Notes under the pieces: model-generated
Databases searched by the model: none
What the model saw: only the letters and a program-made list of their open reading frames with translations
Told to the model about the DNA's origin: nothing
Part shown: positions 1 to 5,718 of the stretch, piece by piece
How positions within the stretch are numbered: the first letter of the stretch is position 1
Layout: each line of letters begins with the position of its first letter
DNA from: BMS3B sp964501105
GTDB lineage: Archaea; Hydrothermarchaeota; Hydrothermarchaeia; Hydrothermarchaeales; BMS3B
Length of the DNA: 5,974 nucleotides
Direction of reading: 5' to 3'
NCBI GenBank assembly: GCA_964501105.1
Contig: CAZCRG010000102.1
Location: forward strand, 1-5,974
Position numbers and translations under genes: made by a program

Positions 1-641
1 CTATCCCCCCTGAAGTACTCAACCTCCTTTATTAAAGCAGGTACAGCCCTGAGCACATCATCCACTATAGTTACTGTAGCCTTTCTTGCTGTCCTTGAAA
101 GAGGATTCAGGTCTATGGCAACAACCTTCTTGCCCTGCCTCACAAGAGCTTCTGTTCTGTCCCCATCTTCAATAGCCACAAGAACTACATCGCTGGAATA
201 AATCCCTTTTCTTGAAACCTTCCTTCTCTCACTGCTCAGCCCTTCTATCTCTGCCTCAGGCTCAGCCAGAACTTCTTCAGCTCCAGTACTCAATAGCTTT
301 CTTTTTATTCTTTTTACCCTCTCCTCACTTCTGTAAAAGAGATTCACTTCCAGCTTTGCCTTTGCAGCCTTTGAAAGCTCAACCAGCTCCTTTGAGCATA
401 GAGCAGCTGTATTGCCATTGACTGAAATAACAGGCGCTTCAGCCAGAGCAAGGAGTGCGGCACCAGCCCTGATAGCCTCTCTGGCAGGTGGTATTGTCTT
501 CTCACCCAGAAGATAATTGAAAGCCTCGCCCCTGCCATGGGCAATAAGGCCTTCAAGAACTGTTAACCCCTCCTTATAACCCTCAGCAATTCTCTCCCTT
601 ATCATCAGACTCTCATACCTGGGATGGTCTCTGGGTATCAT
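1..641 (-). CDS. 4-phosphopantoate--beta-alanine ligase (archaeal phosphopantothenate synthetase), C-terminus cut by window edge
   Basis: This cytosolic enzyme joins 4-phosphopantoate to beta-alanine using ATP, giving 4'-phosphopantothenate. It replaces bacterial PanC in archaeal coenzyme A synthesis. The sequence shows 213 residues and two bases of the next codon before the window ends. From memory, relatives are about 250-260 residues, so roughly 40 are missing. Recognisable blocks of the family (COG1701, DUF137) are the N-terminal MIPRDHPRY, GLIAHGRGEAFNYLLGE at 31-47, SVNGNTAAL at 73-81, EDGDRTEALV at 158-167 and IDLNPLSRTAR at 176-186. The ATG at 641 is supported by GGAGGT at 653-658 (11-nt spacer) and by the conserved N-terminus. 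It overlaps the stop of the DUF502 gene by 4 nt (ATGA), so translation is probably coupled. It is the last visible gene of the CoA operon, and its substrate is the product of the pantoate kinase encoded two genes upstream. Confidence 0.95.
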   Translation of the reverse strand, partial: MIPRDHPRYESLMIRERIAEGYKEGLTVLEGLIAHGRGEAFNYLLGEKTIPPAREAIRAGAALLALAEAPVISVNGNTAALCSKELVELSKAAKAKLEVNLFYRSEERVKRIKRKLLSTGAEEVLAEPEAEIEGLSSERRKVSRKGIYSSDVVLVAIEDGDRTEALVRQGKKVVAIDLNPLSRTARKATVTIVDDVLRAVPALIKEVEYFRGD

Positions 642-1225
642 TGATTGAGAAAACCTCCTGAGATTATAAGCTTAAGTCCCTCTTCAACTGTCATCTTCAG
701 AGGAATCACATCCTTCTCTGGAATATGCACCACATAGCCAGAGGTTGGGTTTGGAGCTGTTGGAACAAACACATTTATAACCTTCTCCTCTGTTAAATCC
801 TGAATCTCCCTAACAACTGTGCCTGTAGTAAAGCCTATAGTGTAGAGCCCCTTTCTTGGATATTCAAGAAGCACAACGCCCTTGAACTCACTCCCATCCT
901 GGAAGAGCACTGTCTCGCTGGCATACTTTACAACAGAGTAGATTGTTCTTATCATTGGTATTCTGTTTATACCTTCTTCAATATAGCCTACAAGCCTTCT
1001 GCCCAGAGTAACCCTTACAAAAATCCCCAGAAGGAAAATTAGAAGAACCATGGCAATTATTCCTGTACCAGGATAATATTGGCCTAAAGCCTTCTCAATA
1101 ATGGGCTTCAGAATGCCGTCAAAAAAGGCAAAGGTAAAGATGAGTATATAAATGGTTACACCAAGAGGGAGAAGTACCAGCACACCTGTTATAAAAGTAT
1201 TCCTAATCTTGACTGCAATGCTCAT
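638..1225 (-). CDS. DUF502 family membrane protein
   Basis: A 195-residue integral membrane protein of the DUF502 family (COG2928), whose function is not known to me. Two hydrophobic segments are clear, at about 12-34 and 55-73, separated by a short loop. A soluble, strand-rich C-terminal domain follows. Family hallmarks are VLVLLPLGVT in the first segment, GRRLVGYIEEGINRIPMIRTIY at about 75-96 (described here as GRR...EEGINRIP...IY), and VFVPTAPNPTSG at 152-163. The ATG at 1225 overlaps the stop of the pantoate kinase gene by 4 nt. Upstream there is only a weak purine-rich stretch (GGAAGGGG), so it probably depends on translational coupling. It sits between two consecutive CoA-pathway genes with 4-nt overlaps on both sides. 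That ties its expression to the pathway but does not prove a role in it. A structural, channel-like or membrane-scaffold role is a guess. Confidence 0.93.
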   Translation of the reverse strand: MSIAVKIRNTFITGVLVLLPLGVTIYILIFTFAFFDGILKPIIEKALGQYYPGTGIIAMVLLIFLLGIFVRVTLGRRLVGYIEEGINRIPMIRTIYSVVKYASETVLFQDGSEFKGVVLLEYPRKGLYTIGFTTGTVVREIQDLTEEKVINVFVPTAPNPTSGYVVHIPEKDVIPLKMTVEEGLKLIISGGFLNQ

Positions 1226-2079
1226 AGCAGTTTCGCCCCTTCCTTTGTTATATTAGCTTTTATACATGGATAATCTATTAAACCTTCCGCCTCCTCACTG
1301 AAGGTAAAAATGCTTCCGCCAAGCATACACATACTTGAAGCTATACCTCTGGCTTCAAGCTTCTCTATAACATCTCTGACTCTGGGGCTCATTAGGCCCG
1401 AGAGGTATGCAAATTCTTTTGACTGTCTCATAAATCTTTCCAGACTGGGATTTTCTAATAGTGCTTTAAGGCTAGCCTCCCCTGCCCTGTTTATTCTCTC
1501 TCTTGCCTCACTGCCTGAGAGAATCCCTTTGGTCTCCATAGCTACATCAACCACAAAGCAGTAAACTCTTGCTTCCTCATCAAACTTCAGCACCTCGCCT
1601 ATACCGGGGGCACCAGGCTTTTTTCTAACAAGAAAGCCGCCAGAAAGCTCAGCTATCACATCTCCCAGACCAGTCAAATTTTCCACCTCAGCCCTATGGG
1701 CAACTCTCCCGAGCTCCATCTCAGAGAAGCCAAGAGCAAGAGCTTTATTCAGGGCAAAGGCTGTGCCTATTGCACCGGCGCCACTTACCCCAAAGCCCTG
1801 CATCATGGGCATCTCAAGCTTATGGTTAACCTCTATCCTGTAGGGAGAAGAACCTATCAGAGCTTTTATTACACTCTTTGTAACTGAACAGTCACAGGGC
1901 TCAGAGTTGGCATAAATTTCAATCTCCTGCCTCTCAGCCTCTTCGACCTTAACCTCTGTTGTAACCCCTCTGTCGAGAACAAGACCAGCGCCTAAGGAAC
2001 CGCTCTTCAGGGGGTCTTTATCTAGATGTACCTCAAAAAAGCCCGTAATATGGCAGGGTGAAAATGCTTTTGCTCTCAT
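1222..2079 (-). CDS. Pantoate kinase (GHMP kinase family)
   Basis: This cytosolic kinase phosphorylates pantoate with ATP to give 4-phosphopantoate, the first committed step of the archaeal CoA branch; the next enzyme is encoded two genes downstream. The 285-residue product has the GHMP kinase layout. There is an N-terminal strand region with SPCHITGFF at 7-15. The phosphate-binding loop is the glycine-rich stretch GFGVSGAGAIGTA at 95-107. The segment TGLGDVIAELSGGF at 136-149 is characteristic of archaeal pantoate kinases (COG1829), and a glycine-containing C-terminal motif, MCMLGGSIF, lies at about 251-259. It is distinguished from mevalonate or homoserine kinases by TGLGDV and by its neighbours. 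The ATG at 2079 directly abuts the TAA of coaBC with no spacer, and GAGGT lies at 2088-2092 (8-nt spacer). The stop overlaps the DUF502 start by 4 nt. The length is normal and no key motif is missing. Confidence 0.94.
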   Translation of the reverse strand: MRAKAFSPCHITGFFEVHLDKDPLKSGSLGAGLVLDRGVTTEVKVEEAERQEIEIYANSEPCDCSVTKSVIKALIGSSPYRIEVNHKLEMPMMQGFGVSGAGAIGTAFALNKALALGFSEMELGRVAHRAEVENLTGLGDVIAELSGGFLVRKKPGAPGIGEVLKFDEEARVYCFVVDVAMETKGILSGSEARERINRAGEASLKALLENPSLERFMRQSKEFAYLSGLMSPRVRDVIEKLEARGIASSMCMLGGSIFTFSEEAEGLIDYPCIKANITKEGAKLL

Positions 2080-3252
2080 TTAGCTGAACCTCTTGAGAAT
2101 TTCCTGAAATATGGCAGAGCTTAGCTCAGCTTTAGAAGCTCTTGGAAGCCTTAAAACTTCTTCTCCTGAAATCAGAATAACCTCATTCTCGTCGCTTCCC
2201 ATGGCTAAGGTAACATCGTTGGCAATAACCAAATCGAGAGAGTGCTCTTCTATTATCCTTCTCGAAGCTTCCACAAGCTCCTCCTCTCCTGCCTCTGGTA
2301 AAGCCTTAAAGCCTACCTTGAAGCAGGAAAAGCTTCTGACTGATGCCAGAACCTTGGGAGCAGGTATAAGTTCAAGGGTAAGCTTGCCACTCCTTGAATC
2401 CACTTTACCTTTGAACTTCTTCACAGTGAAGTCTCCAATGGCTGCAGCCGAGATGAAAATCTGGGCATCCCTTGCTTCCCATTCAACAGCTTTCAGCATC
2501 TCCTCAATTCTCTCAGCCTTCACTGCTTTAATATATCTCGGCACAGACTGAGCAAGCCTGCCGTGAATTAAAACTACATCAGCTCCAAGGTAAAAGGCCT
2601 CCTTTGCCAAGGCTATTCCCATTTTGCCAGAGCTTCTGTTAGTTATCACCCTTACATCATCTATATCTTCAATAGTTGCTCCTGCAGTTACCACTACCTT
2701 CTTTCCTGCAAGGGGAGAGGGAGTTAGAAGCTTTATGGCATAGTCAACAATCTCTTCAATGGAGGCAAGCTTACTTGCCCCCTCCTCATCTTTAGGAGAA
2801 ATAAAGGTGAAGCCCAGGCCCTCGAGCTTCTCAATATTTTCCTTAATTACAGCCTTGGCGTGCATACTTCTGTGCATGGCAGGAGCTATTAAAACCTTCG
2901 CTTCAGAGGAGAGCGTCAGGAGAGTTACAGGGGTATCTGCTATACCATGAGCAATCTTTGAAATGGTGTTGGCAGAGGCAGGTGCTATTAAAATCAAATC
3001 AAATTTCTCAAGGTGCTCCAGCTTACCTGTGATTTCAGTAACAGCAGCAGTGCCTGTGGCAAACTCAAGAGCTTTGGGAGTGATTAACTCTCTGGCAGAA
3101 GGAGTAAGATAAGCCTTTACCTCTGCCCCGTGCCTAATAAGCTCCCTTGCAAGCCTGACAGTCTCAACTGCGGCAATACTTCCTGTTACGCAGAGGGCAA
3201 CTTTTTTACCCTTCAGGCGTTCAGACTTGGTTGCAAAGATATCCTCAAGCAT
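2080..3252 (-). CDS. coaBC: Bifunctional phosphopantothenoylcysteine decarboxylase / phosphopantothenate--cysteine ligase (Dfp)
   Basis: This cytosolic two-domain enzyme couples cysteine to 4'-phosphopantothenate (CoaB domain, nucleotide-dependent) and decarboxylates the product to 4'-phosphopantetheine (CoaC domain, FMN). Counting from the ATG at 3252 (390 residues), the flavoprotein CoaC half has VTGSIAAVE near 22-30, the likely catalytic His80 in LEHLEKFD, PASANT at 91-96, and the substrate clamp PAMHRSMH at 124-131. The CoaB half has TAGATIEDID at 189-198, NRSSGKMG at 205-212, SAAAIGD at 268-274, a lysine-rich KKFKGK at about 278-283, ANDV at 344-347 and GSDENEV at 352-358. The clamp has His where bacterial enzymes have Asn. 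The EEGASKLA region lacks the bacterial active-site Cys. As I recall them, both are typical of archaeal Dfp. A TTG at 3261 is an alternative start (+3 residues) and lies 11 nt after GAGGT. The ATG lies 1 nt after the upstream TAG. Confidence 0.96.
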   Translation of the reverse strand: MLEDIFATKSERLKGKKVALCVTGSIAAVETVRLARELIRHGAEVKAYLTPSARELITPKALEFATGTAAVTEITGKLEHLEKFDLILIAPASANTISKIAHGIADTPVTLLTLSSEAKVLIAPAMHRSMHAKAVIKENIEKLEGLGFTFISPKDEEGASKLASIEEIVDYAIKLLTPSPLAGKKVVVTAGATIEDIDDVRVITNRSSGKMGIALAKEAFYLGADVVLIHGRLAQSVPRYIKAVKAERIEEMLKAVEWEARDAQIFISAAAIGDFTVKKFKGKVDSRSGKLTLELIPAPKVLASVRSFSCFKVGFKALPEAGEEELVEASRRIIEEHSLDLVIANDVTLAMGSDENEVILISGEEVLRLPRASKAELSSAIFQEILKRFS

Positions 3253-3253
3253 A

Positions 3254-3760
3254 CTACTCAAAATAAAGAATTACCTCTTTACCCATAAATTTTGTGAGCA
3301 GTTTTTCAAGAGAGTTTATGTCACTGGGCAGTTTTACCATATCCCACTTCTGCAGCCTGACTTTATACTTTTCCTTTCCCTGAGGTAGAAAAAGCAGATT
3401 TATACCGAGAATTCTTGCTGGTTTGAGAATGGACAGGGCAGCATCATAGTAGTCATATGGAACTTCAAGTATTCTTACCCTCTTTTTAAGTTTTTTTTCC
3501 AATTTCTTTGCTACTTTACCACGTCTACCTATTATATATCCTGCTTCTCCTTTCCCGACAAGTCCCACTATTAAATTGTCTTCAAGCTCAGCACCAAGTA
3601 GATGAACCTTCTGAAGACCCCTGTCTCTCTGAGAGAGCTTCTTTACTTCTCTGAAAAAATCAATACTTTCCTCTGGAATCCCGAGTTCTCTTATTTTATC
3701 TCTACAATTATCGCAGAGTTCAGAAGAAGACAAACAGGATTCACATATAGGGGCCTCCAG
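3254..3760 (-). CDS. Zn-ribbon/KH-domain RNA-binding protein (archaeal NusA-like), probable CTG start
   Basis: A predicted cytosolic RNA-binding protein of 168 residues, read from CTG at 3760. It begins with a four-cysteine zinc ribbon (Cys6, Cys9, Cys16, Cys19; CxxC-x6-CxxC). A KH domain follows, with the GxxG loop GRRG at 78-81 inside AGYIIGRRGKV, and then a second conserved block, PARILGIN, at 114-121. This arrangement matches archaeal proteins annotated as NusA-like KH proteins, whose N-termini read M..PIC.FC. No ATG, GTG or TTG occurs in frame between the upstream stop at 3869-3871 and the ribbon. The CTG is 6 nt after GGAGGT. Starting at TTG 3733 (159 residues) would delete Cys6 and Cys9. 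It is the first gene of the CoA operon; its TAG is 1 nt from the coaBC ATG. RNA binding is inferred from the fold; target and role are unknown. Confidence 0.88.
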   Translation of the reverse strand: MEAPICESCLSSSELCDNCRDKIRELGIPEESIDFFREVKKLSQRDRGLQKVHLLGAELEDNLIVGLVGKGEAGYIIGRRGKVAKKLEKKLKKRVRILEVPYDYYDAALSILKPARILGINLLFLPQGKEKYKVRLQKWDMVKLPSDINSLEKLLTKFMGKEVILYFE

Positions 3761-3766
3761 AGTACC

Positions 3767-3772
3767 ACCTCC
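3767..3772 (-). promoter_or_regulatory. Ribosome binding site that decides the CTG start of the KH gene
   Basis: On the minus strand GGAGGTGGT matches the archaeal Shine-Dalgarno consensus closely. GGAGGT is followed by a 6-nt spacer and then CTG at 3758-3760. The competing TTG at 3733 would be 33 nt away, too far to use this site. The only ATG nearby (3744-3746) is out of frame and followed at once by TGA. Confidence 0.8.
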
Positions 3773-3796
3773 AGAAATAAAAAGAAATGTAACCTC

Positions 3797-3805
3797 ATAT
3801 TTAAA
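3797..3805 (-). promoter_or_regulatory. Probable TATA box of the CoA operon promoter
   Basis: The minus strand reads TTTAAATAT here, preceded by a T-tract and CCAA. Archaeal transcription starts about 25 nt downstream of the TATA box, which predicts a start near 3776. That gives a short leader of about 15 nt that just includes the ribosome binding site at 3767-3772 before the CTG. The upstream BRE element is not a strong match, so the exact box is uncertain. Confidence 0.55.
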
Positions 3806-3809
3806 TTGG

Positions 3810-3816
3810 AAAAAAA
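3810..3816 (-). terminator. T-tract, possible terminator of the YHS gene transcript
   Basis: A run of seven T residues on the minus strand lies about 90 nt past the YHS stop codon, just before the next promoter. Archaeal RNA polymerase can terminate at such tracts without a hairpin. The hairpin at 3841-3879 lies too far upstream to form a classic bacterial-type terminator with it. The tract overlaps the region where promoter elements would lie, so its role is not settled. Confidence 0.35.
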
Positions 3817-3840
3817 GTAATTCAATTAGAGGAAGTTTCT

Positions 3841-3879
3841 GTGGGCTGGAAAGGGTAAATCCCTTTCTTCATAGCCCAC
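3841..3879. repeat. Two-step inverted repeat (hairpin) in the spacer upstream of the CoA operon
   Basis: The outer arms GTGGGCT (3841-3847) and AGCCCAC (3873-3879) pair perfectly over 7 bp. The inner arms GAAAGGG (3849-3855) and CCCTTTC (3861-3867) pair perfectly over another 7 bp, closing a 5-nt loop. An asymmetric bulge of 1 nt against 5 nt separates the two stems. It lies 26 nt beyond the YHS stop and about 36 nt upstream of the CoA operon TATA box. It could be a 3'-end structure of the YHS mRNA or a DNA-level operator; the sequence does not decide between them. Confidence 0.6.
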
Positions 3880-3905
3880 TCCGGGATAACATAGCCTAAT
3901 AATTA

Positions 3906-4076
3906 TTACATACCAGGCATACCCTGTGGACCTTCTCTAAGGTATTTTTCAGGGTCTTTCTCAAAGGCAGCCTTACAGGCTGGTGAGCAGAAAAAGTACA
4001 TTTTACCCTTATAGTAAAATTTATTCTGTGTCTTTGATTCATCTACCTGCATACCACAAACAGGATCCTGCTTCAT
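3906..4076 (-). CDS. YHS-domain metal-binding miniprotein
   Basis: A 56-residue cytosolic protein that is almost entirely one YHS domain, a small cysteine fold related to TRASH domains and associated with binding heavy metals such as copper. It starts MKQDPVCGMQVD (Cys7, Met9) and continues with YYKGKMYFFCSPACKAAF, which holds Cys30 and Cys34, then ends the domain with DPEKYL at 41-46. A short Gly/Met tail, GPQGMPGM, follows. The ATG at 4076 is preceded by GGAGGT at 4083-4088 with a 6-nt spacer, and the stop is TAA. It is flanked by 86 nt and 145 nt of noncoding DNA, so it is probably transcribed alone. Metal handling, as a chaperone, sensor or store, is inferred from the family. Nothing nearby is an obvious copper pump or regulator. 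Confidence 0.9.
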   Translation of the reverse strand: MKQDPVCGMQVDESKTQNKFYYKGKMYFFCSPACKAAFEKDPEKYLREGPQGMPGM

Positions 4077-4095
4077 TTTATTACCTCCATAATAC

Positions 4096-4122
4096 TATAT
4101 AAACTGCGGGGTAGATATATTT
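4096..4122 (-). promoter_or_regulatory. Probable promoter region of the YHS gene
   Basis: Two TATA-like boxes lie on the minus strand. The distal one, AAATATAT at 4115-4122, would start transcription near 4092, just upstream of GGAGGT at 4083-4088, and so suits a leadered mRNA. The proximal one, TTTATATA at 4096-4103, is the better consensus match. It would place the start close to the ATG and leave the ribosome binding site out of the transcript. I favour the distal box. The region is very AT-rich, which lowers certainty. Confidence 0.45.
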
Positions 4123-4162
4123 TATTATTTACAAACTGTAAAGAATTTGATTACTTATTTTT

Positions 4163-5356
4163 TCACAATAAATAATAAACAAGAGTTGGAATCATAAGCA
4201 CACCCATACAATGAGACTTTTTTACTCCTGATAAACTGGCAAAAATACCAATAGAAGTTGCCAGAATAGAGATGGCGAAACCTTTAACGCCAGAAAATAT
4301 GAATATTATAGAAAATAAAAACCAGATTACAAGTATAGATATCCATCTATAGTTAAACTGGCTTATTCTTAATACAGCATTTCTTGAAATAATCAAAGTT
4401 GCCATAAGTGCAAAAAAACATGGTATCATGAAGAATGAGACTATTAAAAGAAAATCTTCCAAAGAAAGATATGGAAAAATTTTCTTTAAACCTATTGAGG
4501 CACCACTTCTGGGATTTCCTATTAGATATAAAGCCAGTATTGAAAAAATAGCTGCTCCAGTATTAACTCCTCCATGAGCAACAAGAAAGCTCTTCGAATC
4601 TTTTCCAAATATTCCTCTTGTTAGCAGGGCACTTTGAGCAGAGCCTATACCCGGGAGAAAACCTGCTATTATCCCTGCGATAAATCCAGCAAAGCCTGCC
4701 CTAAAATATCTTCTTTGCTCATAATTCAGGCTCTGTATGCCAACTACTGGTGAAGCTCTAAGGGATATAATTATAGTACTAATTCCAAAAAGTCCAGAGA
4801 AAACAAGGAACAAAACTTCATCAGAGGAGATAAATGGATAGTTGAGAGCAAGTAAACCCAGAGCACCAGATAGAAGAAAAACAAGTAATGCTAAACCACG
4901 TTTCTTGTGTTCATGATATACCATATATATTATTACCACTGCCAGAATATGGGGGATATAAGAACGAAGAAATGGATAAATTACGGGAACAATAAAGAAT
5001 ATTAAGGGTAGCAGTACAAGGCTAAGTATGAGTGAATAGAGTCCACCCATAGCAGTCAGTCTTATTGCTTCATATCCTCTGCCCTCTCTTAGAAGCCTAT
5101 GCCCCGGAAGGACTGCAAGACTACTCTCTTCCTCTGGTGCACCTATCAGGATGCTGGGAATAAAATCAACAAATGAATGAACGACAGCCATGGATACAAT
5201 AAATGCACTAACGGCATGAATACCAAAATGGGAGATAACTACAGGAGATATGGAGATGAGAACAACCACAACATTGTTTACATGAAGCCCCGGTATTAAC
5301 CCTGTAAATATACCTGCAATAGCGCCCATAGTCAGGAAGAATAATACTTCCAGCAT
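4163..5356 (-). CDS. TctA-family (DUF112, COG1784-like) polytopic membrane protein
   Basis: A 397-residue integral membrane protein, hydrophobic along nearly its whole length, with roughly ten membrane segments by eye. It has the two-fold signature of the TctA permease family: TGLIPGLHVNNV at 18-29 and AGFLPGIGSAQS at 231-242. A further stretch from 71 to 106 (IGAPEEE...LPGH...EGRG.EAIRL...GG) parallels the TctA region around its second conserved motif. The PGLH form resembles archaeal COG1784 proteins. No TctB or TctC partner is seen in the window, so it is probably not a classic tripartite tricarboxylate transporter; its substrate is unknown. The ATG at 5356 lies 25 nt inside the end of the OB-fold gene, with a GGGGGA stretch 8 nt upstream as a weak ribosome site. 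Another start further downstream is unlikely because the first membrane segment would be lost. Confidence 0.85.
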   Translation of the reverse strand: MLEVLFFLTMGAIAGIFTGLIPGLHVNNVVVVLISISPVVISHFGIHAVSAFIVSMAVVHSFVDFIPSILIGAPEEESSLAVLPGHRLLREGRGYEAIRLTAMGGLYSLILSLVLLPLIFFIVPVIYPFLRSYIPHILAVVIIYMVYHEHKKRGLALLVFLLSGALGLLALNYPFISSDEVLFLVFSGLFGISTIIISLRASPVVGIQSLNYEQRRYFRAGFAGFIAGIIAGFLPGIGSAQSALLTRGIFGKDSKSFLVAHGGVNTGAAIFSILALYLIGNPRSGASIGLKKIFPYLSLEDFLLIVSFFMIPCFFALMATLIISRNAVLRISQFNYRWISILVIWFLFSIIFIFSGVKGFAISILATSIGIFASLSGVKKSHCMGVLMIPTLVYYLL

Positions 5357-5718
5357 TTAATATTCCCCCACTCCGGCACCACTTCCAGATTCCCTCTATA
5401 TAATTTAACTCTCCCTTCAACTCTTATATAATTCCCTTCAATTTTACATTTTTCATTTAATTTTTTAGCATATTCTGAAAAAACTGGGATAATTACTTTT
5501 GAATTATCTTTCTTAAGAGTGATAAATATATGTCCCTCTTCATGAATTTTTATTTTAGAAATCCTGCCCTCAACTACAACTCTCTTACCTTCATACTTTC
5601 CATTTAGCTTTGAAATATCAATTTTTTCAGGAGAAGCACTGGAGTAAAATACAAAAAAAATCAGAAGTCCAATTACAGAAACAATAAATGATAAAAGAAG
5701 GAGTTCTTTATCCTTCAT
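5332..5718 (-). CDS. Membrane-anchored OB-fold protein
   Basis: A 128-residue protein with a single N-terminal hydrophobic segment (about 7-27) and a strand-rich domain from about 36 to 118 that looks like a tRNA_anti-type OB fold. Signs of the fold are the strands GKRVVVEGRISKI (44-56), HIFITLKK followed by a turn and KVIIPVF (63-80), and YIRVEGRVKLYRGNLEVVP (97-115). Lysines precede the hydrophobic segment and no cleavage site is clear. I infer a membrane anchor with the OB domain outside the cytoplasm, but the opposite orientation is not excluded. Nucleic acid, sugar or protein binding are all possible for OB folds; no ligand can be named. The ATG at 5718 overlaps the upstream gene by 11 nt, and its end overlaps the TctA-like gene by 25 nt, so all three are probably made together. 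Confidence 0.75.
   Translation of the reverse strand: MKDKELLLLSFIVSVIGLLIFFVFYSSASPEKIDISKLNGKYEGKRVVVEGRISKIKIHEEGHIFITLKKDNSKVIIPVFSEYAKKLNEKCKIEGNYIRVEGRVKLYRGNLEVVPEWGNIKCWKYYSS

Noticed and set aside
344..556. Minus-strand frame of 70 codons
   Set aside because: It lies wholly inside the phosphopantothenate synthetase gene in another frame; the synthetase frame carries all the conserved motifs.
2111..2551. Plus-strand open frame of 146 codons, with other plus-strand frames at 212-421, 1310-1564, 1696-1887, 2759-2950, 3602-3820 and 5688-5924
   Set aside because: All lie opposite well-supported minus-strand genes, have low-complexity Ser/Leu-rich products and no recognisable domain, as expected of antisense shadows.
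2874..3143. coaBC clamp His and missing active-site Cys as signs of a broken CoaC domain
   Set aside because: As I recall archaeal Dfp sequences, they also have PAMH and lack that Cys, while the catalytic His and PASANT are intact, so this looks like the normal archaeal form.
3841..3879. Hairpin as an H/ACA guide RNA or kink-turn
   Set aside because: The minus strand does have ACA after the stem, but the stems are too short, there is no pseudouridylation pocket, and the bulge lacks the opposed G-A pairs of a kink-turn.
4157..4162. T-run on the plus strand just after the permease stop, as a terminator
   Set aside because: It is on the plus strand, opposite to the direction of transcription here, and no plus-strand gene precedes it.
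5208..5420. Minus-strand frame of 70 codons across the OB-fold/permease junction
   Set aside because: It overlaps two better-supported genes and its product shows no domain; it is a third frame of the overlap region.
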